Assembly (NCBI GenBank): GCA_028622995.1
Contig: JAJQJQ010000043.1
Span: 2,108,001-2,172,000 of the forward strand
Source: Panagrolaimus kolymaensis
Lineage: Eukaryota > Nematoda > Chromadorea > Rhabditida > Panagrolaimidae
Direction of reading: 5' to 3'
Length of the DNA stretch: 64,000 bases
In this document: positions 14,301 to 26,300 of the stretch, in pieces
Layout of the letters: each line of letters begins with the position of its first letter
Numbering within the stretch: position 1 is the first letter of the stretch
Notes under the pieces: model-generated
Databases searched by the model: none
Told to the model about the DNA's origin: nothing
Seen by the model: only the letters and a program-made list of their open reading frames with translations
Made by a program: the position numbers and the translations under genes

Positions 14301-17300
14301 TCTTTTTTGCGCGCAAAAGAAAAACTTTTTTCTTTTAAAAGTTCAAAAATAATTTTTACTCGGGTTAGAACTTCGAAGGAAAAAAAAGATGGAAGAAAGC
14401 TTCCAAAAATAATTTTTTTTTTGCGCGAGAATGGACCAACAAAACCAAGTAATGGCATTTTTGTTGTTACATTTTCTCGCAGCTTCGGCTTTTGTGGGAA
14501 AAAAGAGAAGAAAATAAAACAAGCATCATCAAATTAGCGTTCGGTTTTTCTTTCTCTCCCCAAAAATGATGGTGGTGGTCATTTTTTTCTTTTTTCTTCA
14601 CCAAATAAAAATCGTTTTTCTTCTTATTTTTATCCTTTTCTTTCTAAAAAGCGACAGACATAATAAAGCTTTTTAAGCAAATAAAATAAATAAAATACAT
14701 GCATGAAAAATATAATGGAGCGAACGAGCGAGCGACAATTCCTTTACATTCTAATTTTCTTTTTTCTTTTTTTGGGTTTTCGCTGAAGAATGGTTGTTGG
14801 AACATGAAATGAGATGAGGAAAGTTATGATGATTGTTATATTGCGCGGAAAAAAAGAAGGAAAATAATAGGCTTCTTAGAAAAGATGGATATACTTCCAA
14901 ATAAAAGTCATTGTAGTATAAAAAATTTATAGGGTTTATTTTATTTTTTATTTTTTTATCACTGTGTCCAATCTTTAGAGGAGGCAAAGGTGATTGCTTT
15001 GAAACTGTCGCACGTGTTTCTTTCCTTTGTCAAAATAGATGTTTAAGTTTTTTGTTGTAAACTGTGTACAAATTCACCCATATTCGGCTTTTGAAGATGA
15101 ATGCTTCTTACAAAGTCATTATTCTATCATGAAATTTCATTGATTTTTTTTTTATAACTGTGTCGACCCGATTTCTTTTAGCCGTCACGAAACTGATCAT
15201 AGCTTTTTTTGCCACAAGCAATATTAAACAGTTATTTATTAACTGACTGCAAATAGACAAGTGACGACCCTTTTTAGGTATTAGAACTTTTTTGTTTTAT
15301 TACATTATTTTTTAAAGTTTTCAAACTGCTTTTTCTTGTTTAAAGCTTTTTCTTTCAATTTTATAATTAACCTAACTTTTCTATTAAACATAATTTAAAA
15401 AATTTAAACTAGTTTTTGATAAATTTCCCAGTATATAAAAAAATATTTAACTGTACTTCTTCTTTGAGATACTTCTGATTAAAAAAGATACACCAAATTT
15501 TTTGTGGTTTACTTCTCGACAATTAAATTTTCTATTTTGTTAATTTAAACTGTCTGCAACGACGTTTTCTTTATTTTATCTTTATTAATAATATTTAAAC
15601 TGAGGATTGTTGGAGGGGGAATAAAGAAGGAAATTTTGTATGAAAAAGTTTTTTTAAAGGGAGTGTCCCAAACGATGAGAAAACCCTTACAGCGGGTGTT
15701 CCTAGCCCGAAAGTTTTTCTTCACTGTCTCCAAGTCTTACAAACTTTTACAAAGTTTTTTCAAAAGCTTACGAAATTTTCTCAAAATGCTACAAAAAGCT
15801 ACAAAAATTCGTAGCACTTTGTAAGCTTTTGAGACAATGAAACTTTCGGGCTAGGAACACCCGTCGTAGTAAAATTATTCTCATCGTTTGGGACACTCCC
15901 TTTAACTGTGGTAGGTGAATACTTCTGTATTTTTTTTTTTTTTCAATTTGCTCCACCTTTTCTTTCAAACAATCTTTTCAATTTTAGATCAAAACTTGGT
16001 TACATTTTCACTCACTTGAATCTTATTCCTTTTTGATTCTCAAAATTCTCATAATTTTTTTAATTAATATAAACTGTGTTGAGTTGATATTTTATAATTT
16101 TTTAAATTAAGATTTATAATGAGACTTATAACTTGTAAGTGTTAATAAAATTCCTAAAACATGCTGAGATAGGTTCAATCAATTAATTTATTTTAACTGT
16201 GCATATTTTTCATCACAGCAAACAAGTTTTTTAAACTGAGTATCAATTTTTTTGATTTTTTTTTCTATTTTTTCAAAAATTTTAACTGTTTCAAACTAAT
16301 TCATTTTTCCTCCTCATGACGAAAAAAAGAAAGAATAAAAAATCAAATTATATATTAATATTTATTAACAATAATAAAAAAAACATGCATATAAAATAAA
16401 ATTATATGCATTTTTGTTGTGTGTAAGCGTCGTCGATGTTGCTGCAACATTCCTCCTTGATTTTTTTTCATATTTTTTTTCCATACATAACTGTTTCTCT
16501 TTTCTTTCCTCTCTCTTCTCTAAATTCTTTCTTGGACTTGATTATTGTGCAATAATCATTGGTTATTTTATTTTTTATAACTGGTGGTGCTTGTTTTCCT
16601 AATTTTTTTTCACATTCTTTTTTTGGTTGATTTTTTAATATTTTTCTTTTTGCTTTATGATGACAGAAAATTTAACTGATTTCTGGACTAGAAATGAAAA
16701 AATAAAAAGTAATTTAATTACGTTTTAATTTTTGTTAACAAAAAACTGTAGAACATGTGGGGTTTTTAAATGGCGGCTTTAATAACTGTAGTAGGAGAAG
16801 CATCCATTTAAATAAAACTTTAACTGTCTTTTCATATATCGATTGTGAATTTTTAAATGCAGGTCATTTTTTGTGTGTTGAAAAATTATGCATCTTAGAA
16901 TGCAATATTACTTTGCTTTTTTTTAAACTGTAATGTTACGGTATTGCTTTTACCGAAACACCTGGTTTTTAAAAATTTAAATAAGGAAAAAACTGTAGAG
17001 TTGGTTATTTGTTTGATTTTAAAGATTTCATGTTAAAATTAAACTTTATATAATAAGTATAAAAACTGCATTCATTTTCGCTTTTTGCAAAGCTCAAAAA
17101 AACCCTTGGACATTTTTTTAACTGGAGTCGATGAACATCATGTTCATTAAAGCTATTTCGCGCTTTTTAAAGCTTTCAATAACTGTATTTCAGATTCTTT
17201 TTTGGAACATTACCGGAAATTTGTCAATTTCCTTTCAAGCTTTAAAAAATATTTTTTGTTTTCATTATTTTTTTTGTATTGAAAGGCATTAATTTTTTTC

Positions 17301-20300
17301 TAAATCAATTTTTATTTTTTAAACTGAAAACAGTTTTTATACCATTTGTCTTTTTAAATTTTATACATAAAATTTCTTAAATAAAAGCAACACAAAAATT
17401 CATTTTCCATGGCGCCGTCGATGCCTCAACCAAAAAAACCAACAATGAATCAAAAAAATAAAATAAAAAAAAGAATCTCTTGACACCATTGTCTTTCCAA
17501 AAAAACTGGATAAAAAGAAAAAAAAGCTTTTCCCGAAGACTTTTCTTTTATTTTTATAAATATTTTTTTTTGAAACAAACACTTTACGCTTGTTTCTCCC
17601 TTCTTTCATTTTTCATTTTTATTCCATCGTCTGCTACTTCTTCTTCTTATTCGAAGCCTTTTTTTGGAAGAAGGAAAGGAGAAAAAATTCATTTCCTGTG
17701 TTTTTGGTTTTTTTTGTTTTGGTTTTTTGATACTCGAGATTTTTGGCACTTTTTTTTCAAAAGAAAAAAATAAATCTTAAAATTTTAAACTGCCACGCTT
17801 TTTGTTTGCGTTTTTTTCTTTTTAATTTTTTTAGGATTTTTTAAAACTAAAAAAAAAATACTTTTATCTTTCTTTTCTATTTTGATTGCGCGAAGAAAAA
17901 AATAAGGATTTTTATAAATTCTTTTGGTCACTTTTTTTCTTTTTCCGGAACGGAAATTGTAGCTCTTCCTTTTTCCTCATTTTTCTTTTCTTGCTGCTTT
18001 TTTTTTTGCAACAAGAAAATATAACAATTTTTCACTTTCATTCAATTTTTGAACGACAACCACGACGACAAAGAAGGAAAGGAGGCGATGAGGGAAAAGG
18101 AAAAAAGAAAGGAGGATATCAAAGAAGTCGAAAGACGTTCGCTTTTTTTTTATTTTGAAGGAAAAGGAAAAAGAAAATAAAAATTGAGGACATTCCTTCT
18201 TTCTTTTTTTCATTCTTCATCGTCGTCTTCTTTAGTTTTTTTTTTATTTTATTACATATCTTTTTTTTAAATTTTTGACTGACTTCGTTCGGCCAATTTA
18301 ATTCCTATTTTTTTTTTATAAAAGTTTTATTTTATTGTTATTATTGGTCAATGGGTGGAGAAAAAAATAAAGGGGTAATGGGGTGATTTTTCTAAAACTG
18401 TGGCGTGTGTAAATAGGCGGATTTAAATAAGAATTTCAACGATAAAAATTTATTTAAAAGCAAATTAAAACTGCGTGTTGTGATCATTTTTAAGTTTTTG
18501 ATCATCATCATGAAAGGGGATTCTTGAGCTTAGAAATATTTTTAAAACTGACAATAATAAAAATAAATTAATCTCACGACTCGAATTTAAATTTAAATTT
18601 ATTTAATCAAACACATTTAAAACTGAGATTGTTTTTAATTTCTTTGACCATAATTTAAAGAGAAATAACTGTGTCAGCTTTGACATATATTTTTTTTAAT
18701 TCACACAAATTATATTTAGTTTGGCGAAAACAATTAAAACTGAGGAACATTTTCTCATTTGACCATCAATGAATTGAAAAAAGATCGATTTGAAGTTAAG
18801 AGAAATTTTAAAACTGGATCGATTTTTGTTAATTTGAAATGTTTTTAAACACAAAAATTAAGTATATTTTTTATGCTTTCTTTTTAACTGATGATAGTTA
18901 ATAATCTTTTTTTTTCTATAATCATTGTGATTCATTTATAAATCTTTTTTTTTTTTCTCATGAAAACTGTCTTCAGTTGAAAAATATAATAACTGTGTTC
19001 GTGACTTTATCTTTTTTTTCTTTAAATTTTTAACTGCGAACTTTTAAACATAATTTATTTTTTTCAGCCTTTATAATAAAAACAACGAACGACAAAATTA
19101 TACGAAAAATATTGAAAAAGCTCTTCCTTCTTTTTCTTCAATGCCAACAACTACGGCGGCAACCGTAGTAGCAGCAGCTTCTTCCCCACAGCAACAGCAA
19201 TCTTTATATTCAGCTTTATTGCCACCTCGTCAATTTCAAAATCAAAATCATCAACATGACCCAAATCAACCTTCAACTTCAAAAGCATCAGCTGTGGCAG
19301 AATCCCCATTAGCAAAAGTGATGGTTACTAAATCAAATTCCAATGGAATTTCCCTTCCACCAAATTTGTTAAGAATTGTTAATTCCACAAATAAAATTGG
19401 ATCTAATAAGGTTGGTAAAAAAATTTAAAACTGGATATGCATTCATAATTCGGGGTTTTTTTCTTGGATTAAAATAGATATCAAAAACTTTAAACTGGAT
19501 TTGCTGATTGATCGAAAAAGGAAAATATTTGCATAAAAGCTAGGTTTCGAGTAAAAAAATTTAAATTAAAGAAACTTTAAGTTTTTTATTTTTTTAATTC
19601 AAGAATGATTTAACTGTCGAAATCCTATTTTGAGGTCTTTTTTAAAACCAAAATTAACTGTTTTTTAAATTTTTTTTATTAATAAAATTGTTTTTTTAAT
19701 TTTTTTAATTTTTTAAAGGTTCTTTTTAAACTGAGGAAATAGATGTAAGTCGGAAAGTATGGGACATATTTAAATAATATTTAATAATTTTAAACTGAAT
19801 TCACAGTAGTTGACATTTTCGGCATAAATTTTTTTTCTTTTTCTTCAATATTTTTTAAACTGGCTCCACGCTTTTTTTAATAAATGGAACGAATGGCAGA
19901 AAAACAATACATTCCACCATTATTTTTTTTTCAATGGAAAATTTTTGAATCGAAGAAATTTTTCGATTTTTTTACATTATTTTATTCATTCAAAATTATT
20001 TGAAATTTAAAAAAAAAACTTGAGCTTAACGACTTTCGAATTAAGATTTATAGGAAATAAAAAAAACTGGTTGCCTTCAAGCTCGTTGGGGAAAAGTATA
20101 GTTTGGCAAGAGTTTGTTTTCATGCTGACGGTTGCCTATCTTTTACGATTATAAACTGTATTTCTTATTAAAAAACTTGAGTTTTTAAAAGTTTAAACTG
20201 CGCCATTTTGTGGGCCTTTTTTTTCGGGCTTAAATTAATTATCTTTTATTCAAAGTAGTTTAAACTGAGAGCCTCCAAACCCTTCTCTTTTTTTAAAAAA

Positions 20301-23300
20301 CAAAGATTTAAATTCAAAATGGAATGAGACAAAGTAAATAAATATAAAACTGAGTACTTGACCAAAAAGTTGTTAACATTTTTTTTCAAATTAAAGGGTT
20401 TTTTATATAAATATTTTTTAAACTGCTTTGCATTGCCACAAAACTTGGAAATTTAATATTTAATTTAAAAAGTTTAACTGCCTTCAAATTCCTCTTTTTT
20501 AATCTTCAAATTTTTTTAGCTTCGATTATATTTAAAATTAAATGAAACAGATGCCACGAATCCAAAAATTTCATTTGAATTCCTTCCAACTGAATATGAT
20601 TCCACCCAAGAGCCTCAATTCGTATTTACTGTTGGAAGTCATAAATTATTTAGTTCTGAAACGTATGATCTTATATTTCCACCTAAAACTTCACAAACGG
20701 ATATTTGTATTAATTGTTTACCAGAATTATTACAAACTTTATTTGCGGGTTTTGATGCAACTTTAATGTATTTTGGCGCCATTTCGAGGCGTAAGTATTT
20801 TTTATTGGAGTTTTTAACTGTCGTTTTTATAAACAGCCTTGCGGGCGATATATATTTTATTTATCATTTTTTCTTAGAAATTGACTGATAAAAAAAAATT
20901 TTAAACTGTGTCAATGAGTTTCTTGTTTCTAAAAATAAATTCACTTTTATTTTTTTCAACTTTAAAACTGAGTTCGCTGTTATGTAATTTTTTTCAACTG
21001 AAGCAAGCCTGTTTGATAATAAAAAAAACAGTAAAAAAAATAAATATTTCGGCTTTACATTAATTAAACTGATACACATTTCCAGCATTTGTGTTTTTAA
21101 AATAACGAAATTTTATTTTATTTGAATTTTTTCATGGCCGATTTAAAATTTAAAAGAAACTTTTTTATTTCAAAAACTGTTTAAAAATTGTGAAAATTTT
21201 TATTTTTTTTAACTGCAAATCAGGTTCTTTATTTGATGAAATCATGTGCGTAAATTTTCACGATATTTCTTTTTCTTTTAAATATTTATAGCCATAGTAA
21301 AAAAATTTTAAACTGATCCCGGTGTTTTATTGGTTTTCTAAAAATAATAGCAATTTTATTTAACTTTTTAAAACTGGGTTTGTTTTTTTTTTTTTGATTA
21401 ATTTAAACTGATTCTTGTTAGATCAAAAAATCGCTGAAAAAGTAAACATTTTGACTTTACATAAATTTTTTTTCTTAAAACTGAGGCCATTTTTTAGCGA
21501 CTTTAAATTTTTAAATTCCCAGAATTATATTTTTTTAATAACTAAATTTTGCAAATTTACTATAAAACTGGCAGCTTTTTTAATTGGGTTAAAACCATCC
21601 ATTTTTTTTTTAGAGAAACAAGATCTCCTTTATTCTCGATTTCAATATTCTCCATCTTCAAATGGAATCTTTGTTTGCGCCATTCAATGGATATTTAAAT
21701 TGATTGAAGAATATCGTCTCAAGAAAAAAGATATTCGTTATTCCATTCGAATTTCAGCATTACATTATTCACAAAAATCTGATAAAGTCATCGATTTATT
21801 ATCAGATTTTGCGAATGAAGATAATTCAGAAAATGAAGTTAAATGCACTGAAGATCCAGCACTTGGAATATTAATTGAAAATCGTAGTGAAATTCGAGTG
21901 GAAACCGTTGATCAAGCTTTATATTATCTTGATCGAGTTCATGATCATCGAGCTTCAGGTATTTTTTTAATGGGATTTTTTGGGATGAAATAAACTGAAA
22001 AAATTATAAATAGTTTTTTATAAATTTTAATTAACTGTATTCTTGAAGTGTTTGTGGAAACAAAAAAGGAATGGAAAAGTTTCTTACACAAAATAATTAA
22101 AAGCTTTAAATAACTGAATCGAAACAATTCTTAATTATTATTTTGTGGGAAACAAAAGTTAGGTTTTTTGTTTAAATTTAAAATAAACAAAATAATTTTT
22201 TAAAGTCAACTTAAAAACTGCCTTGACCGTTGTTACGTTTTTTTAAAAGTAAAACTGTGAACAAAAATACAAATTACTTAGAATTTTTAATTTGAATTCA
22301 AAATTATTTTTTTGCCCTTTTTAAAGGAATTTTTTTAACTAAGCTAAGTTATGGAAAGACCACGTCTTTAAAAAAAACTGTAATAACAACTCTTTTCAGT
22401 TTGGAGTCATTTCTATAAAAATAAAAGCTTCTTTTGTTTTATTAAAGAAAAATAACGACTTTTTTCTAAAATAATTTTATATAAACTGCGCAATTTTGAT
22501 TTTAAAGGGAAAATATTTTAAAAAATTTATAACTGCCCCCAGGTTTTTTAAAGGGAGTGTCTCAAGCGATAGAGATTTTTTTTACGACGGACGGGTGTTC
22601 CTAGCCCGAAAGTTCACTTCTTCGAATTTTCGTAGCTTTTTGTAGCACTTTGAGAAAAAAAAACAAAATGCTACAAAAAGCTACAAAAAATCTGTAGCTC
22701 TTTGTAAGCTTTTGAGACAATGAAAAAAAACTTTCGGGCTAGGAACACCCGCTGTAAGGAAATCTCTATCGCTTGAGACACTCCCTTTAATAGGGGATGC
22801 ATATAAAAACTGAATTAAAGATCATAAAATAAAATTAATTTTAAAAACCATAAAACTACAAGAAATAAAACTGATGTTAAAAAATAATTTTTTAGAAGAC
22901 GAAGAAATTCAACGATCATCTCATACATTTTTCTATTTAACCCTTTATCGATATGAAACCCAATCAACTGGTTTGCTATCAGGAAAATCGAGACTATGTT
23001 TTATTGATTTGGGTTTGGGTGAAAAGAATTCAAAAACTGGATACATGACTATGCCAGTGTTGGGACAAATATTATTATCTATTTTTCAAGGACAAAAACA
23101 TTTGCCTTCCAGGTAAGCATAAAATTAATTTAATATTATTATTTTTTAAACTGTTTCCATGAAGCATTTGCAAAGTTATGGGTATTGCAAAAAAAGTTTT
23201 TTGTTATAAAACTAACAATTTTTTAAAACTGTGTTCAGTTTAGATTTTGCCTTTTAATTAATTAATTCAAAACTGTTGGTTGAACTACCCTATTTTTTTG

Positions 23301-26300
23301 AATAATTTTTAAAATTTTTTTAATTAAGTTAAAATAAAACTGATATGCGGTTCCCATTGCTGAGAAAGCAGTCAAAATCTTTCAAATACATTTAACAATT
23401 TTTGTAAAAAAAAATTTAAACTGTCTTTCACTAATTCAAGAACCTCAGGCCTCAACATTTTTGTTGATAAATTTATAAACTGTTCTTTTCCTTTATCTAC
23501 ACTTTGAAGTTCAATATTTTGTTGCTAAAATTTTAATTTATAAAATGCATCAAGCCTGGTTGGGTTTGTAATATAAAAAACCCATCGTTTTTTAACTGCG
23601 TAACTTTAAATCCGTTTTACTACTTGAAAAAAATTCTTATCTAAAATACAAATTTTTGAAGATTATTGTGGCTAGCAACATTTGAAACTAAAATTTTTTT
23701 TTTTTGAATAATTCTTAAAACTGTGAAACCTTGTCATATATTTTAATTCGGTAGCATAAAACTGTGACTCGTCCCGCCTCCGTAGACCTGTCCCTCATTT
23801 TTTTCGTAGTAATAAAATTAAACTGTGCTCATCATTAGAAAGTAGTTGTTAAAGGATTAGTTCTTTAACTGCATTCGTTGCTTTCTAGAAAGTTTCAAAT
23901 TATTTTAACTGTATTTCAATATAACATTTTTATTTTTTTTACTTACTCCTTCCGTTTCAAGAGCAGGCCTCTTCCTTCGGCACGTCCAGCCCGGCCCGGG
24001 CCGAGGCCGGGCCGGCAAAACCCGGCCCGTGGAAGAGGCCTGTTCAAGAGCATTACAAAATTTTTATAATTTTTTAAATGACATTCAATTTAATATTGCT
24101 TCTAAAATTTTCTTTTGTATGACTTTTAAACTGAGCATAACTTTGAATAATGGAAATTAATAAAAAAAACTTTTTAACTGTGTAAATTTAAGCGATTTTG
24201 GAAAAATTTTATTAACTGGATTAAAGATTGTCCCAATATATTTTTTTGGAGGGCATCGAATTAGGGAATAATTTAAAAAAAACTGTTTTCTTAGCTTGTT
24301 TTTCGTTTCTTTACTTTTTATTTTGTTTTATAGTCTCCAAGGCATCTTTTTTTTTAACTTTCTTTAACTTTTTTAAAGGAGCAATAAAAACAAAAAAAAC
24401 GATGGGGCGGCAAACAACAAGAAAAAAATAAATTTGTCAAATTCATTTTTTTCTTTCGAAAATGAATTCCTCCGCCGTTGGAAATGGTCAAGTTTTTTTC
24501 TTGAGCCGCTCGCTTCCTTCTTTACTTTTTGGCGGAGGAAAAAAAGACTTTAGGGAATTCATTTTTTTTATTTTGTTTCTTTGCCTTTTGTTTTCTTTCT
24601 TCTTTTTTCTTTGCCGTCGTCAACGCAAGAAAAAAAAATATTTGTACAACAACAATCAATTTGTGTGAATCATAAGCCTCAGGGGAGAAGAAGACGAAGA
24701 AGAAAAAAATGCGGGAAACATATAATAAAAAAATATAAAAGTAAAAAAGCAGCAAAAAAAATTAATTTTCCATTTATTTTATTTTTTTTATCGAAAAATT
24801 GTTTTTTTTTCTTTTCGGTAAAAATAAATCAAAATATCAAAAAAAAAGAATGTAAGAAAAAATTATGGCACATCAAAGGCGCGAACAAAGAATAAAAATA
24901 TTTGTTGAAAAAAAGAAGAAAAAATTATATAATTCATGGTTATTGCTGCTTGGGGGCGAAGGAGGAAGAATTTATTTTAAGGAAAAAACTGTGACTGGAT
25001 GACGGAATCGGAAGTTTTCGAAGAATCAAAAAACTAAAAAAAAAAATCGAGTTTCGAAAAAATTAAACTTTGAAACTGGCATCTTCTTCTTTGCTTAAAG
25101 CAGGGTAATTAATAAGAAATGTTTCAAAAAGGCCCCAATTTTCTATTTTTTTTAAGAAACTTTTAAAGATTAATTCAAAACTGGTGGATCACTTTGCTGC
25201 CGGATAAATTATCCCTTTTATTTATGAAACCTTTACAAATTTTTAACTGCCATTATCATTATCCTTCTCAAATTTATTAAGTCTTCAGAACCTAAACTTT
25301 TGAGATTCGTTGTTTTTTGGTTTTATTTTCGGGGAACAAAAATTTTAATATTTTTCAATAAACTTTAATTTTTTATCCTCTATGCTCCATTAAACTGATT
25401 GGATCAAAATTATCTGGGCCTTTTTTTGTTTTGTTTGGAATAAATTTTAAATAATAAAAACTGCAGAAACCTTTTCAGAATTGTATCAAATTTAAATTTT
25501 AAAAGGAAGCTTATTAATTTTTAGCTAGCAATAAACAAAAAAAGTTTTAATTTAGGAATAAACTGAGATCTATGGTACATATCTGTTTTCTATACAGTTT
25601 AATAAAACAACCATAAGCTGAAACAATTTTGTTTACTAATAAAATTTAATAAAATAAAAACTGAATTCATATAAGAGCAAGAAATTTCTTTTTCATTATT
25701 AAACTGAAGTTTGATGTACTGTGTCTTATATTAATTTAATTTAAAACTGTTACAAAAAAATTCTTACATTTTTATAACACTAAAAAACTGGATGTCCATG
25801 TTCTTCGGCATAAACTTATTTTAAATTTAAAATTTTCTAAAAGAATAAATTTTGTTTAAAAAAAACTGAATATTTGTGTCATATGGCAAATTATGTATTT
25901 ATTTTTCAGACAAAACACTTTGTGTCGATTGTTAAAAGAATCAATGGGAAATTCGAAAAACAAAACCTCCACCGTAATCAGCACATATTCACCCGTGGAA
26001 AATCGATGTCCAATAGAAACTGAGAATTTAGTTCAACTTGCATCAAAAATGCATAAAATTGCAAATAAATCATATACAGCTTCACCCAATCATCATCGAA
26101 CTTCATTCAAGGTTTGTCCTTTTTTTTATTACTACTTTTTCCATGTATTTTTTTGAGTAAACTATCTTCCGTCAAAAACGGTTTTTTTGTTTAAAAAAAA
26201 AGTTTTGAAAAAAACTTGGTTGACAAATTGCTGAACGTCGGCGGCAGTCGTCTTTGATGAGTCAAAAAAACTTTTTTTTGTTTTACCTTAATTTTTTTTT

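Noticed and set aside
15636..15824. Peptide frame repeated at 15.7 and 50.9 kb
   Set aside because: Shared only because both are copies of the same hairpin MITE; absent from copy 2.
16280..23155. C. elegans-type piRNA upstream motif CTGTTTCA
   Set aside because: Only isolated matches (about 16285, and a partial one at 23149) among some two hundred motifs; not a consistent part of the unit.
4840..24230. AACTG as a splice branch point or decoy splice site
   Set aside because: Not fully excluded, but hundreds of copies far from acceptors, a variable base after the G and no following polypyrimidine-AG pattern make it a weaker explanation.
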